Shown: positions 1 through 10,327 of the stretch, piece after piece
Numbering within the stretch: position 1 is the stretch's first letter
How the letters are laid out: the number at the start of each line of letters is the position of its first letter
From: Eriocheir sinensis
Taxonomy: Eukaryota > Arthropoda > Malacostraca > Decapoda > Varunidae
DNA length: 64,000 bases
Direction: 5' to 3'
Assembly (NCBI RefSeq): GCF_024679095.1
Contig: NW_026110853.1
Coordinates: 1 to 64,000, forward strand
The notes under the pieces: model-generated
Database searches by the model: none
Told to the model about the DNA's origin: nothing
What the model saw: the letters and a program-made list of their open reading frames with translations, nothing else
Position numbers and translations under genes: made by a program

Positions 1-169
1 AACAAACAATTGTCAATTCCTGCCGTAGTACGAATATCTAGAGAGGGTTAGAAACAGAACCACAAGCTGAGGCAGTTAGAAGGTAGTGACGAATTCTGAA
101 CATGTGCCCATTAACTTTGATTTTTGAGACACCCACGAACAGATCAAACTCTTATTTGACTATTTACAG

Positions 170-500
170 GCCTACTGCACGAGGTTGGAGATTAGAATAC
201 TCGCCTGGAAAACGACAGTCTTATCAAGGAGACTCAAATTTCTGCTCAAGTCATTACAAGAGACACGCCGTGGACAGCCGCCTGGCGATGGAAAAAAGGT
301 GCCTAGCTACGAACATTAGCTGCTCATATCCGCGGCCTCAAAATCCAACTGTCCCGTGACGGCGTCCTTCCTCCAGAGGCGAGGGGCGTGGCCTTTTACA
401 GTGCTGCGGAGTGTGACAGCCCCCTGCACGCTGCGTTAGACGCACAGCAGTGGACAATGGCTGAAATACTCGTCAGAAACCTTGTTGTGCCTGTTTACGT
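170..500 (+). CDS. Candidate 5' exon(s) of the ankyrin/Mab-21 gene
   Basis: A stretch with coding character follows a plausible acceptor (pyrimidine-rich, ending TTTACAG at 163-169). From 170 one frame is open and rich in basic and leucine residues (LSRRLKFLLKSL). From about 307 an adjacent frame reads an ankyrin-like helix pair (SPLHAALDAQ, then MAEILVRN). The two frames differ by one base near 304-319, so this is one exon with a one-base lesion or two unrelated pieces. The ankyrin half fits the ankyrin exon at 9903, which would make 500-9902 an intron. No convincing donor was found, and no start codon is seen, so the 5' end probably lies outside the window. Membership in the same gene is inference. 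Confidence 0.4.
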
Positions 501-595
501 GTCTGACAAAGAAAACGTCTGTCACGGATCTTATGCCCAGAGACTAGAAAACAGTTGGAACAAGTCAGTCCATTCTTTTTTCGTAAATCTATTTA

Positions 596-596
<1 letters not shown>

Positions 597-686
<90 letters not shown>

Positions 687-708
687 CTCACACACACACA
701 CACACTTC
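597..708. repeat. (CT)n microsatellite followed by (CA)n
   Basis: About 85 bp of uninterrupted CT (598-682) is followed by a short CA run (690-706). It is simple sequence within the putative first intron of the ankyrin/Mab-21 gene. Confidence 0.97.
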
Positions 709-1334
709 ACAGGGATGCTGCTTTAAGTCTCTCAGCACCAGTTCACCGGTCTGGTCCAAGGATGAAAACAAACTAAGGATAGTTCAGTGAAACGTCAACT
801 CAGCCACGACGTCTACGTGTTCTATGACGTCACAGCAGTGACATCGCGCTGGAAGCCCTCGCCAGCAAGAATCTCATTCGAATCTTGGTTTATTCAAGAT
901 TTACGCCATCATATGTCCCTGTGTTCTCTGAAACAGATAATAGTTGTAGCTACAGGTAAGAAATTTTTACATGTGGCTCACTATTAGTATTAGACAGAAT
1001 TTCTATAGATCTTTGGCAAAAAAGCAGTGGCAGGTGGTGATTTGTGGACCGATCGACACGTTTTATATATAATTTTTAAGCTGGTTAACAGTAACTGTTA
1101 ATCTACATATTCTAGGCTTACAATCTTTTCAGGTATTTTTCCTTCATAAAGCCTGGGATATATTGTAACAAATTAGCACAGCACTACAAAATACACCGAT
1201 TGATGGCTCAGCCCAGTTCCACAACTCCTGCTATTTTCTCTTATTTCTACATTATGAGAGATTATTGAGATTTGATGTACACATATGTTAATGTACATGC
1301 CTTATTTATACTTTATAACCTAGAATTACCCATG
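709..1334. other. Non-coding stretch, nothing recognised
   Basis: Short chance ORFs only. No domain, splice-bounded exon or repeat-family match could be recognised. It is probably intronic if the ankyrin/Mab-21 gene model is right. Confidence 0.5.
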
Positions 1335-1558
1335 TTTTTTTTTTGTTTTTTGTCGCAGCCTATTGCGCCGGTAGGCTTTTCCCGGTTGAGGTTCCTGATG
1401 GTCGGCCCAGCCCGTTCTGGCGCAGGCGAGTGTTTATAGTGGCGCCATCTTGCATTGGCTCATGCTACCCTCCCGGAGCTCATCTTTAATCCTAGAATCT
1501 AGAGTCCGGGTTGATAGATGGTCTTCTGGACAGCATGTGGGTAGTTTTAAGCCACTCT
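1335..1558 (-). mobile_element. tRNA-derived SINE, 5'-truncated copy
   Basis: On the minus strand this matches the body of the SINEs at 36461 and 40436. It shares the GTGGCTTAAAACTACCCACATG-type segment, the words GATGGCGCCACTATAAACAC and GGGCTGGGCCGACCATCAGG, and the 3' end GCCTACCGGCGCAATAGG followed by an A-rich tail (poly-T on the plus strand near 1335). The tRNA-like head is missing, since similarity stops near 1558. Confidence 0.85.
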
Positions 1559-3692
1559 GCTTACTAGCTCAATTTTCCTACCTGGTCCCTTATTTTTCCA
1601 TTAGAGGTATTATAAAAGGTTTCTACTGTACTTATTCATTAACATATCACTCTTATACATTCATCCCTGAGGACGCATTATAGCCTATGAATTTCATGCA
1701 CTCATCCTTTGCCTCACATCTAACATTCCTCCATACCTAACTTTTCTTTTCACGTTATTATGCTTTTCTTGTATCTTTTTTGGTTAAGTTTTGTTGGGAT
1801 TCAGTGAATTTACGCTCCCAACGGTTTTACTCGCAGGACGACCACACACTCTCTTGACAAATTCCCAGAATACAAGACTTACCGGCCAGCAGGCAGTGTA
1901 GGGACCTCACCAGCGCCTTCCTGACAGCCGAACAAATGATTATCCCCTTACAGGCCCATAAGTAAATCTGATTGTCAAAGACTGCAGGCAGGTTTCACCT
2001 TTGGAGGGGTTTCAAAGAAGATAGTGGTCATTGAAGAATCCGTCTCAGGGTGTAGTAACTCGGTGAAAGAATAAATAAACTCTGCGCACGCGAGTTAACT
2101 AGGGCTGCAAGTGCTGAGGTGGTGACTTCAAGAGTTGATGAAATTACGCCCTATTGGGAAAACCACTTTCATTCATAGGTCATGGTGATATTTTGAATTT
2201 CTCTCCAGACAGCGTGGTTTTCGTCTCAGTTTCCAAGTTAAATTATCCTTGCTCTTTAATTATAATTCAGCAGGGTCAATTACTCATTAGTTTATGGAAG
2301 GAAACACTTCAATATTGTAATTCCATTGCAAAATTGTTAGTTTAGTTAGTTATTTAGGCATAGAATATATTTGATTCTGTCTCGGTTTGGGAGTCGATGA
2401 CCGAAGTATTTAAGCACCATCAAGGCTTATTTGAGCTCAGACGATATCATAGTTGGCTCGAACCATCGGAGACTAGTTCCGTAAGGAAAATAGCTAATTT
2501 GTCCTAATCCCCGGTTAACTAAGCTAATTCCTAACAGTTTTAGTTCAAATAACTATCATTGGCATTGGTGTTAGTTCTCATTGATAATTACAATAACAAA
2601 TTAAGCACAAGTGTGATCTGTTTTACTTATAAGAGAACAATACTATACATTCAATATTGTAATATTATTATTCTAATATTTTTTTATTATTTTTGTTGAT
2701 TCCTCGTTATTTACTCTTGTTTTCACCTATTTAAGACAATACAATCCTTCCTTAATCTACTTTAAATACCCTCTAAATAACGTAAAATAAGAAGAAAAAA
2801 ATGCACTGGAGCGATGTGGATCATATTGCTTACCTGGATCATTTTTTGTTTTGGGAGAAAAAGGATACAGCATCGGCCTTTAGTGATCTTGTTGCCTGTG
2901 GTGACTTTTGATCAGCTTCCTCTTGATAATGTAGTGCTGTGTGTTGTCTGGCAGTATCTGGATTTAACATATCTTTACGACTACACGTATGAATCCACTG
3001 CCTAACTAAGGACTCTGTCTTCGGAAAACGATATAAATGAAGCTTTCCTGGCTTCTTGCAGTTATTATTATACAGCCGTAAGCAGCACACCTTGTCATTG
3101 TTCACAGCAACTTCAATCCAGTAGCGCGCCGACGTCTCTGTTTACATGAGCGCATATGCACTGTGGAAAAAACAAGTGCTTAGCGATTTATCTATTAATG
3201 TCTCTCATCCTGGTCTGGTCTACACCAGGGTCCAGAGTATACAGGGTCTGATCAAGGGGCAAATTCAAACGGAATGCGTATGCAGTGACGTCACTAAGGA
3301 GCCAGCGAGGGTCAAGGTAATTTGCCAGCAAGTCTATGTTTTAATGCATATCTATGTGAAAAATATTTTTTTGTAGTAAATAAAGGTTTTCCAACATTAA
3401 TATCTTATAAACATCACCATATTGAACATAAAATGAGGAAATAAATAAGATATGGTGCTTTTCAAGGAGTCAATCGTGTTACACTGGACCACTGATGCAG
3501 TCTGAATTTACTCCTCGTTCTTGTCATCGATCACATTAAGTATTTTTAAAACATTCAACATAAATCCTTTCCTCGTAGAGTGTTGCGCAAGGAAGGGGTT
3601 GCTCGACGCTGAACACCTTCTAGTTTAGAAAAACTGTATGACTAAACTAGAAGTATTACATCTTTATTCTTGAATAAAAAGTTTATTTTAAT
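1559..3692. other. AT-rich non-coding stretch, nothing recognised
   Basis: About 2.1 kb without a recognisable domain. The longer ORFs (for example 2814-3105 on both strands) have no protein-like composition and overlap one another. It is probably intronic DNA of the ankyrin/Mab-21 gene. Confidence 0.5.
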
Positions 3693-4983
3693 GAACATAA
3701 GAACATAAGAACATAAGAACGCAGGAGTCTGCAAGAGGCCGGTAGGCCTGTACAGTTTTGACCCTAAGCGCTGTCCATGAATTTATCTAGTCTATTTTGA
3801 ATGTGACAATTGTATTGGCACTCACCACATGACTGCTAAGCCTATTCACTCATCCACCACCCTATTAGTAAACCAATTTTGCCTATGTCCCTGTTGAATC
3901 TGAATTTATCCAGTTTAAACCCGTTACTTCGTGTCCTACCCGGTTCTCTTACCAACAAAACCTTATGAATGTCTCCTTATTAAAGCCCTTCATCCATTTA
4001 TAAACCTCGATCATGTCTCCACGCACCCTTCGCCTTTCAGAATGCAAGTTTAACTGTTTGAGTCTTTCCTCGTATGGCAAGTTTCTCAACCCCTGAATCA
4101 TCTTAGTCATCCTCCTCTGCACCGATTCTAACATTTTGATATCCATTCTATAGTAGGGTGACCAGAACTGAACCGCATAGTCAAGATGAGGTCTAACTAA
4201 TGCTAAATATAGTTTGAGGAAGACTTCAGGGCTTCTGTTGCTTACGCTCCTTGAAATAAATCAGTACCCTATTAGCTCGATTTCTAGCTTGAATGCATTG
4301 TGCCCTTGGACGGAGATCAGAGCTCACTAAGACCCTAAATCCCTCTCACCCAGACCTACTTATGGAGTGTCATTTAAGCAATAGTTATGTGAGGTTGTTC
4401 CTACCTACACTCAGAATACTGCACTTCCCTACATTGAACTCCATCTGCCATTTATCCATGATCATATAATCTGTTGAGTTCACCTTGGAGAATACTAGCG
4501 TCCTGATCCGACTCAATTACTCTACCGATCTTGGTATCATCTGCAAATTTACTAACATCACTACTAATTCCTGTGTCTAAGTCATTGATATAAATAATAA
4601 ACAAAAGTGGACCTAATACCGAACCTTGTGGGACCCCACTCGTAACACATCCCCAGTCAGATCTTTTACCATTGATTTGCACTCTTTGCTTCCTATTGCT
4701 AAGCCACGCCTTGACCCAGTTCAAAACTTTACCCTCTACTCCGTGAGCCTGTAATTTAAGCAACAGTCGTTGGTGAGGAACTTTGTCAAACGCTTTACTA
4801 AAATCAAGATAGATTACATCATAATTTTCATCTCTGTCAACCGCCTCAAATACTTTATTGTAGAAGGACAAGAGATTGGTGAGGCATGACCTACCTTTTG
4901 TGAACCCATGCTGCGAGTCGTGAATTAAGCTATGTTTCTCTAAATGCTCCCGAATGTTCCTGGCTATTATGGACTCCAGCAAC
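3693..4983 (-). mobile_element. CR1-like LINE, 3' part (RT C-terminal half and 3' end)
   Basis: Read on the minus strand, this encodes the second half of a CR1-type reverse transcriptase. It has the palm motif DFSKAFDKVPH, the segment SGVPQGSVLGPLLFIIYIND and the catalytic FADD box, then a C-terminal region beginning RRMTKMIQGLRNLPYE. The 3' end is the CR1-style short tandem 8-mer TTCTTATG repeated at 3693-3720 (seen as CATAAGAA on the plus strand). The coding part is broken between about 4146 and 4452. The 5' border at about 4983 abuts a different LINE in the same orientation. The family assignment rests on motif style. Confidence 0.85.
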
Positions 4984-6852
4984 GTTTCCAGTTGAGATTT
5001 TGAGTTAAGGATAGACCGAGGATGTTTAGTGTTGAGGACATTGACAGCTGAGTGTTGTCGAAGAATAGGGGATAGGTGTTTGGAAGATTGTGTCGAGTTG
5101 ATAGGTGGAGAAATTGAGTTTTTGAGGCATTGAAGGACACAAGGTTCCTTCTGCCCCAATCGGAAATGATAGCAAGGTCTGAGGTTAAGCGTTCTGCAGC
5201 CTCCAGTCTGGAGTCGTATACTTCCTGTTGAGAGGGTCTTCTATTGAAAGAAGTTGAATAATGCAGAGTGGAGTCGTCGGCGTATGAGTGGACAGGACAG
5301 TTTGTTATGGAAAGAAGATCATTGATGAATAACAGGAAGAGAGTAGGTGATAGGACAGAGCCCTGTGGAGCGCTACTGTTGATAGGTTTAGGGGAAGAGC
5401 AGTGACCGTCTACCACCGCAGAGATAGAACGGCCGGAAAGGAAACTGGAGATAAAGGAACAGAGAGAGAGATAGAATCCGAAAGAGGGCAGTTTAGAAAG
5501 CAAAGACTGGTGCCAGACTCTATCGAAGGTGTCAGCATAGAAGCACAGTTTTTAAGGACAATAGGAGGCACTCCATCAGGTCCATAAGCCTTCTGAAAGT
5601 TGAGGCCAGAGAGGGCATAGAAAACATCATTTGGAAGAATCTTAATATTAGGCATAAAGGAGTCAGAGGGGGGATGAGTAGGAGGAATATGTCCAGAATC
5701 GTCCAGGGTGGAGTTCTTACAGAAAGTTTGAGCGAAGAGTTCAGCTTTAGAGACAGATGAGACGGCAGTGCTGCCGTCAGGGTTAAGGAGAGGAGGGAAA
5801 GAGGAAGAAGTGAAATTGGAGGAGATCTTTTTGGCTAGATGCCAGAAGTCACGGGAAGAATTAGAAGAAGCAAGGTGTTGACATTTTCTATTAATGAAAG
5901 AAGTTTTGGTAGTTCGGAGAATAGATTTAGCACGATTCCGGGCTGAAATGTAAAGATCAAAGTTAGCGGGAGTTCGAACGCTCTGGAACCTTTTGTGAGC
6001 TGCCTCTCTATCTTTAATAGCACGAGAACAAGCATGATTAAACAAAGACTTTTTAGCATGAGGAGTAGAGAAAGTACGTGGAATATATGCCTCCATTCCA
6101 GAGACAATCACATCTGTGATGCGCTGAGCACACACTGGGGTCTCTCTCCTGGAAGCAGTAATCATTCCACAGGAAATCGGAAAAGTACATCCTCAGGTCG
6201 TCCCACCGAGCTGAAGCAAAATGCCAGAAGCATCGCCTCTTCAGTGGGTCCAGAGGATGTACAGGAGCGATAGGACAGGATACAGAAATAAGGTTATGAT
6301 CGGAGGAGCACAATGGAGAGAACAGTTTGACAGAGTAAGCAGAAAGGGTTAGAGGAGAGGAAGAGGTCTAGGATGTTGGGCCTGTCTCCAAGACGGTCGG
6401 GAATACGTGTAGGACGCTGAACCAACTGCTCTAGATCGTTGAGGAGAGAAAGGTTGTAGGCTTGTTTCCCAGGCTGGTCAGTGAAAGAGGATGAAAGCCA
6501 AAGCTGGTGGTGAACATTGAAATCTCCCAAGATGGAGATTTCAGCAAAGGTAGAGTTGGTCAAAATGTGCTTCACTTTGGAGTTCAAATAGTCCAAAAAA
6601 AAATACACAGTTATTAGAGTTAGGTGAGAGATAAACAGCAGAGATGTATTTAGTAATAGAATAACAATGAAGTCTTAGGCAGATGGTGGAAAATTCAGAA
6701 GAGTCAAGGTCGTGGGCACGAGAGCAAGTGATGTCGTTGCGCACGTAGGCGCAACATCCAGCTTTAGACTGAAACCTAGGATAGAGATAGTAGGAGGGAA
6801 CAGAGTAGAGGTTGCTGTCAGTAGCCTCAGAAACCTGTGTTTTGGTGAGGAA
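4984..6852 (-). mobile_element. Jockey-superfamily-like LINE ('family B'), truncated
   Basis: Same family as the full-length copy at 41660-45022. On the minus strand it has endonuclease pieces ([15 protein letters not shown] near 6500, SDHNLIS near 6300), the EN-RT linker (5410-6165) and RT motifs including FINDLLS and the SYADDSTLHYS catalytic box (4967-5503). Frameshifts split it into several ORFs. The 5' end stops at an AT array (6853). The 3' part of the RT and the 3' UTR are missing, replaced at 4983/4984 by the CR1-like segment. It is inactive. Confidence 0.88.
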
Positions 6853-6853
6853 G

Positions 6854-6941
<88 letters not shown>
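6853..6941. repeat. (AT)n microsatellite
   Basis: Nearly pure AT dinucleotide array of about 88 bp, directly abutting the 5' end of the family-B LINE copy. Confidence 0.97.
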
Positions 6942-6943
<2 letters not shown>

Positions 6944-7067
6944 CCGCCAACTGTAAAACCAATTCGAAGTCTTTCTTCAATTTCATAAACAACAGAAAGG
7001 AGATCAGAAATGCGACTGGACCCTTAACGACAGTGACGGTGAATAAGTAACTGAAAACCACCGCATT

Positions 7068-7518
7068 GTGAACTTGTTGAAATATTATTTTTCTTCGATG
7101 TGCAACTCTGGCAGTCTTACCATCACTACCACCAACACCAGCGACGATAATAATATTGACGATAATTCCATTCATACCTTAACCAACTTTATGATAACTA
7201 GCGATGAATTCCTTAATATTCTACAATTCCTTAAAACAATTAAATTTCCAGGACCAGGCAATGCCTATCCTATTCTATTAAGAGAATCAAAAATCGAATT
7301 ACTCACCTCTCTCACAATCGTATCCAATATGTCCTTGCGACTAGGTATCGCCCCTTCGGACTGGAAAATGGTTAAAACGAAACACCGATTTTTAAATAAC
7401 AAAACAAAAAAGTATCGGGTAATTACAGGCCCATTAGCCTAACTTCAGTAGTAGCTATAAGCTACGCGCGAGAGCATAATTAGAGGTAAAATTGTGAGTT
7501 ACCTTCAAAGCTACTTAA
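7068..7518 (+). pseudogene. LINE reverse-transcriptase fragment (N-terminal RT region)
   Basis: An ORF at 7068-7442 encodes a typical non-LTR segment between endonuclease and RT: a helix (ITSDEFLNILQFLKTIK), then FPGPGNAYPILLRE, like the usual 'SPGPD.I.P.LLKE' step, then a DWK motif and YRVITGP, corresponding to the NYRPI step. After a frame change the next residues (from about 7440) resemble the following 'SLTS...ESIIRGKIVSYL' part. It is plus-strand, opposite to the neighbouring family-B copy. It is clearly a fossil, with no catalytic box. Confidence 0.75.
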
Positions 7519-8268
7519 GCTATAGTCACACTGACTTTCCGACCTGCTAACGACCACCCGCGACCCCAAAATGCTGCGTTTCACACCCACCGCTTCCCGA
7601 CCACATAGGTGGCAAAGTAGTCGTGCGACCGAACGGCTATCGGCGGTCGTTTAGTGTCCGTCCAGTGTCCGTCCAGTGGATGGCCGGACGGCGACCATGG
7701 TAAGATTCACACCTTGACCTCACACCTGGAGTCAGGCCAAGACGCCCCCCATATACCCCGACCGGTGACCGACAGGCAAGGACTAGTACATCACTGCTCA
7801 GAAATGTACCTCATTTCAGGTCAAGGCTAGTTTGACCTACCACCGGTCGCCGCAAAACTCGCCGTGAGGTGGAAGGCCGGACGTCAATCACGGCCAATGA
7901 CAGATGCAAAGTGGACGGTGAACATCAGCGACCTCCTACTACCTGACGGCAACCAGACGGCGTCTGCTCGCCATCCGGTCACCGTTCGCCAGTTTTTAAC
8001 CGTCACCTGTCGGCCACCGGTGGCAGTCCGCTTGCCGTCCAGACGCAGTCCATTCAGCCACCAAACGGCAACCTTTTTACGAGCCCGGCAGCGACCTGAG
8101 AGGTCGGCTGGAGGTTTTGGTGCAGCACCCAAAACCTCCAGGCGACATTTTCGGTCGCACGGCGGATGGAGACACATGACGATCGCTCGCACGACAATGT
8201 GAGACCTCCCGCGACCTGCAGGTCGCGGGAGGTCGTCAGTAGATCGCAAAGCCAGTGTGACTGGGCCT
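7519..8268. mobile_element. Non-autonomous TIR element (MITE) flanked by TTAA
   Basis: The two ends are imperfect inverted repeats of about 45 bp. The left end from 7524 reads AGTCACACTGACTTTCCGAC and the reverse complement of the right end reads AGTCACACTGGCTTTGCGAT; both then run to a shared CCCGCGACC. TTAA is present on both flanks (7515-7518 and 8269-8272), as in piggyBac-type insertions, although the outermost few bases of the two termini differ by one base in length. The interior is GC-rich with many short palindromes and encodes no transposase. The superfamily is inference. Confidence 0.75.
8203..8234. repeat. Perfect 32-bp palindrome
   Basis: GACCTCCCGCGACCTG is followed directly by its exact reverse complement. 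It lies about 35 bp inside the right end of the TIR element and overlaps the inner part of the terminal repeat. Confidence 0.95.
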
Positions 8269-8272
8269 TTAA

Positions 8273-9050
8273 TTTAGAAAAGTGAAAGTGTCAAATCGAT
8301 TCTTCGACTTACTAAAAACTCCTCCGGCAATAGAAAAATATCAATCTTGCCAACTCCATTTCTTCGAGAGACTTTTGTCTTTTAGCTAAAAACATATTGA
8401 GCAATTATACTTCTTCATCTTTTCTACCTCTCCTTGATCCTGATGGCATTACAGCTATCACATTTATCTTGCCTTGTCCACTCTCGCATTGAGTATGCAT
8501 TTCATGTCTGGGGGGATCGACACACACAACCTTGTTGGAGAGAGTGTAGTCAAAGGCTCTTCGTCTCATTAACTTCCTTTCTGTTATTGACAGTCTTTTA
8601 ATTCAAAAATTCCATCGCAATGTTGCCTCTCTGTCTTCTATTGATATTTTTATGCTGACTGCTCTTCTGAACTTGCTAACTGCATACATCCCTTTCGCGG
8701 ACCCCTGCCCAGAACTTTCTACTCATCATCCTTATTCTATTCAAATTCCTTATGCAAGTTAACCAGCATCTTCATTTTTCCATCTCTTCTTCTGGCAAAC
8801 TCTGAAACAGCCTTTCTCCGTATATATTTCCTTCTGATTGAACTCTTTCAAGAGGAAAGTATCAAGACACCTTTCCATCCAAAATTGGTCTCTGTTATGG
8901 CCACTCTTTTTTTTTTTTTTTTTTTTTTTTCCTGAAGCAGCGCTAAGTGGACTTAGTTATTTTTTCTTGTTTTTTGCCCTTGAGCTGCCTGCTGTAACAC
9001 ACACACACACACACACGCACACACACACACACACACACTCCCCATAGCAG
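8273..9050 (+). mobile_element. Family-B LINE, strongly decayed copy with internal deletion
   Basis: Plus-strand remnants match the family-B element: an '[16 protein letters not shown]' linker near 8395-8450, then after a large deletion the RT C-terminal region ('RIEYAFHVWGG' near 8490, 'NVASLS' near 8620, 'LNSFKRKVSRHLS' near 8840), then a T-run and CCTTGAGCTGCCT, which corresponds to the family 3' end. Many stops and frameshifts are present. A (CA)n array (8998-9039) follows the 3' end. Confidence 0.8.
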
Positions 9051-9189
9051 CCACGGGGTCAGTTTGTTGACCCTTTTTCTTTTTTCTTTTTCTTTTTTCT
9101 TTTTCTTCTCCTTCGCTCCCCATTCCCCCCGCCCCTTCCCATTGTTTTCAAGGTACTCATTATCACAAAGAACACTCGTGAAATGTTGT

Positions 9190-9808
9190 GACATTATACA
9201 GACATACAGTGAGTGCAGTGTGTTGGTGCTGGAAAGGTAGTGAGAGCTGTGTCGCTAACACAACACCGAGGACACGCTCAAGCTCCGGAGGACGAAATCA
9301 TCCAGCAGCAGAGGAAGGTCAGTTCAGGTGGCAGGCAGTGAGGCAGCCTCATCACTCAGGTTTGGAGCAAGATGCACAGCACCTTCATCAACGCTGTGCA
9401 CTTATTCCGAGAAACAGATATGACAACCAACCGGCCAGCAACCACCACCTGTGTCTCGCCAGCCCAGGCTTAGCACCTACTTACAAGCCTGGGTATCCCT
9501 GAGTGACCTCCCAGATACTGCATACCTGGATCCCTCTGGGACCTGTCACCTGAACCCAGCACCCTACCTGAGGATTAACATCGCACTTGACCTCACCGCC
9601 ATCTGGAAGAATCCGCCCCTTCACCACCACACTGCACTCCATCCCACCCAACCCCTCCCATCACCCCTACCTTTCCCAGAGACAAGTCTGCCCCCGTTTT
9701 CCATCCCCCTTCTCTTGTTGTACTTGTTTTCATTAGCGAAATTTACTTAAATGTACTTCTAAAGTGTAAATTTTCAGCCTGACGGCTGCCGTACTTGAAT
9801 AGACCGTA

Positions 9809-9859
<51 letters not shown>

Positions 9860-9860
9860 A
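9190..9860 (+). mobile_element. Probable retroelement 3' region ending in (TTA)n
   Basis: A C-rich stretch with no complete ORF passes into an AT-rich 3' tail ending CAGCCTGACGGCTGCCGTAC, GAATAGACCGTA and then a (TTA)n array at 9809-9858. A trinucleotide array fixed to a 3' tail is the usual look of some LINE or SINE families. The family is not recognised and the 5' limit is arbitrary. Confidence 0.4.
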
Positions 9861-9902
9861 CACATACACTCATCTGGACTCACTCTTCACTTTGTACTAC
9901 AG

Positions 9903-10326
9903 GGGCTGTTCGAGAGGGAGTTGGCACAGCTGGAGTCGTTGGAGATCCGCGAGAAGGCAGTGAGCGGAAAGGAGACAGTGCGTCAAGTGATTGCGCTTCA
10001 AAGGTTTCTCTTCGGACAATATACGAATGGCTGAGCACACTCTAGGCTTTACCCAGCTATGGGCCGCACAGCCCTCCTGCTTGCCTCCCGTAAAGGCTTT
10101 ATGCAGCTTACTTATATGCTGCTTCATGTTGGCAACGTGCCTGTAGATGACGTGATTGACGACGTGTGCGGCACCACCGCCCTCCACCAGGCAGCCTCTC
10201 ACGGCAAGGACATATGCGTGGCCGTGATGCTGGACGCGGGGGCAGATCCACTGCGTAGCGACAGGTACGGCCAGACGCCCTGCCTGTTGGCCGCAATGTT
10301 TACAAGAGCACCCACCGCCTCCTTGA
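9903..10326 (+). CDS. Ankyrin-repeat exon of the ankyrin/Mab-21 gene (with lesions)
   Basis: The acceptor CTTTGTACTACAG ends at 9902 and the frame is open from 9903 (GLFERELAQLESLEIREKAV). Two ankyrin-type repeats follow: GRTALLLASRKGF (from 10062) and GTTALHQAASHG with AVMLDAGADPLRSDRYGQTP (10170-10275), then a third repeat starting CLLAAMF. Ankyrin repeats are protein-binding scaffolds. Two defects are visible. TGA at 10032-10034 interrupts the frame just before the first repeat. Near 10303-10310 the third repeat continues (KSTHRLLEVHG) in the frame of the downstream Mab-21 ORF, as if one base were missing. These may be assembly indels, polymorphism or real decay. The segment joins 10328-11782 without an intron. 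Confidence 0.7.
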
Positions 10327-10327
10327 A

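Noticed and set aside
1885..1922. 38-bp minus-strand mini-exon (acceptor CTGTCAG, donor GGCCG|GTAAGT)
   Set aside because: Good splice words on both sides, but no partner exon in the right phase and strand was found, and such short matches arise by chance.
2814..3105. Overlapping ORFs on both strands
   Set aside because: No domain, mutually overlapping, atypical composition.
4452..5159. Single 235-residue protein across 4983
   Set aside because: The first 55 or so residues are a wrong-frame reading of the family-B LINE; only the part after the junction is CR1-like RT. It is a fusion by open frame, not a gene.
7864..8249. Arg-rich ORFs of 112 and 121 residues on opposite strands
   Set aside because: They lie inside the TIR element and result from its GC-rich palindromic content.
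9188..9750. Pro-rich ORFs (104 and 99 residues) as a host gene
   Set aside because: No domain, no splice context, and the region ends in a retroelement-like TTA tail.
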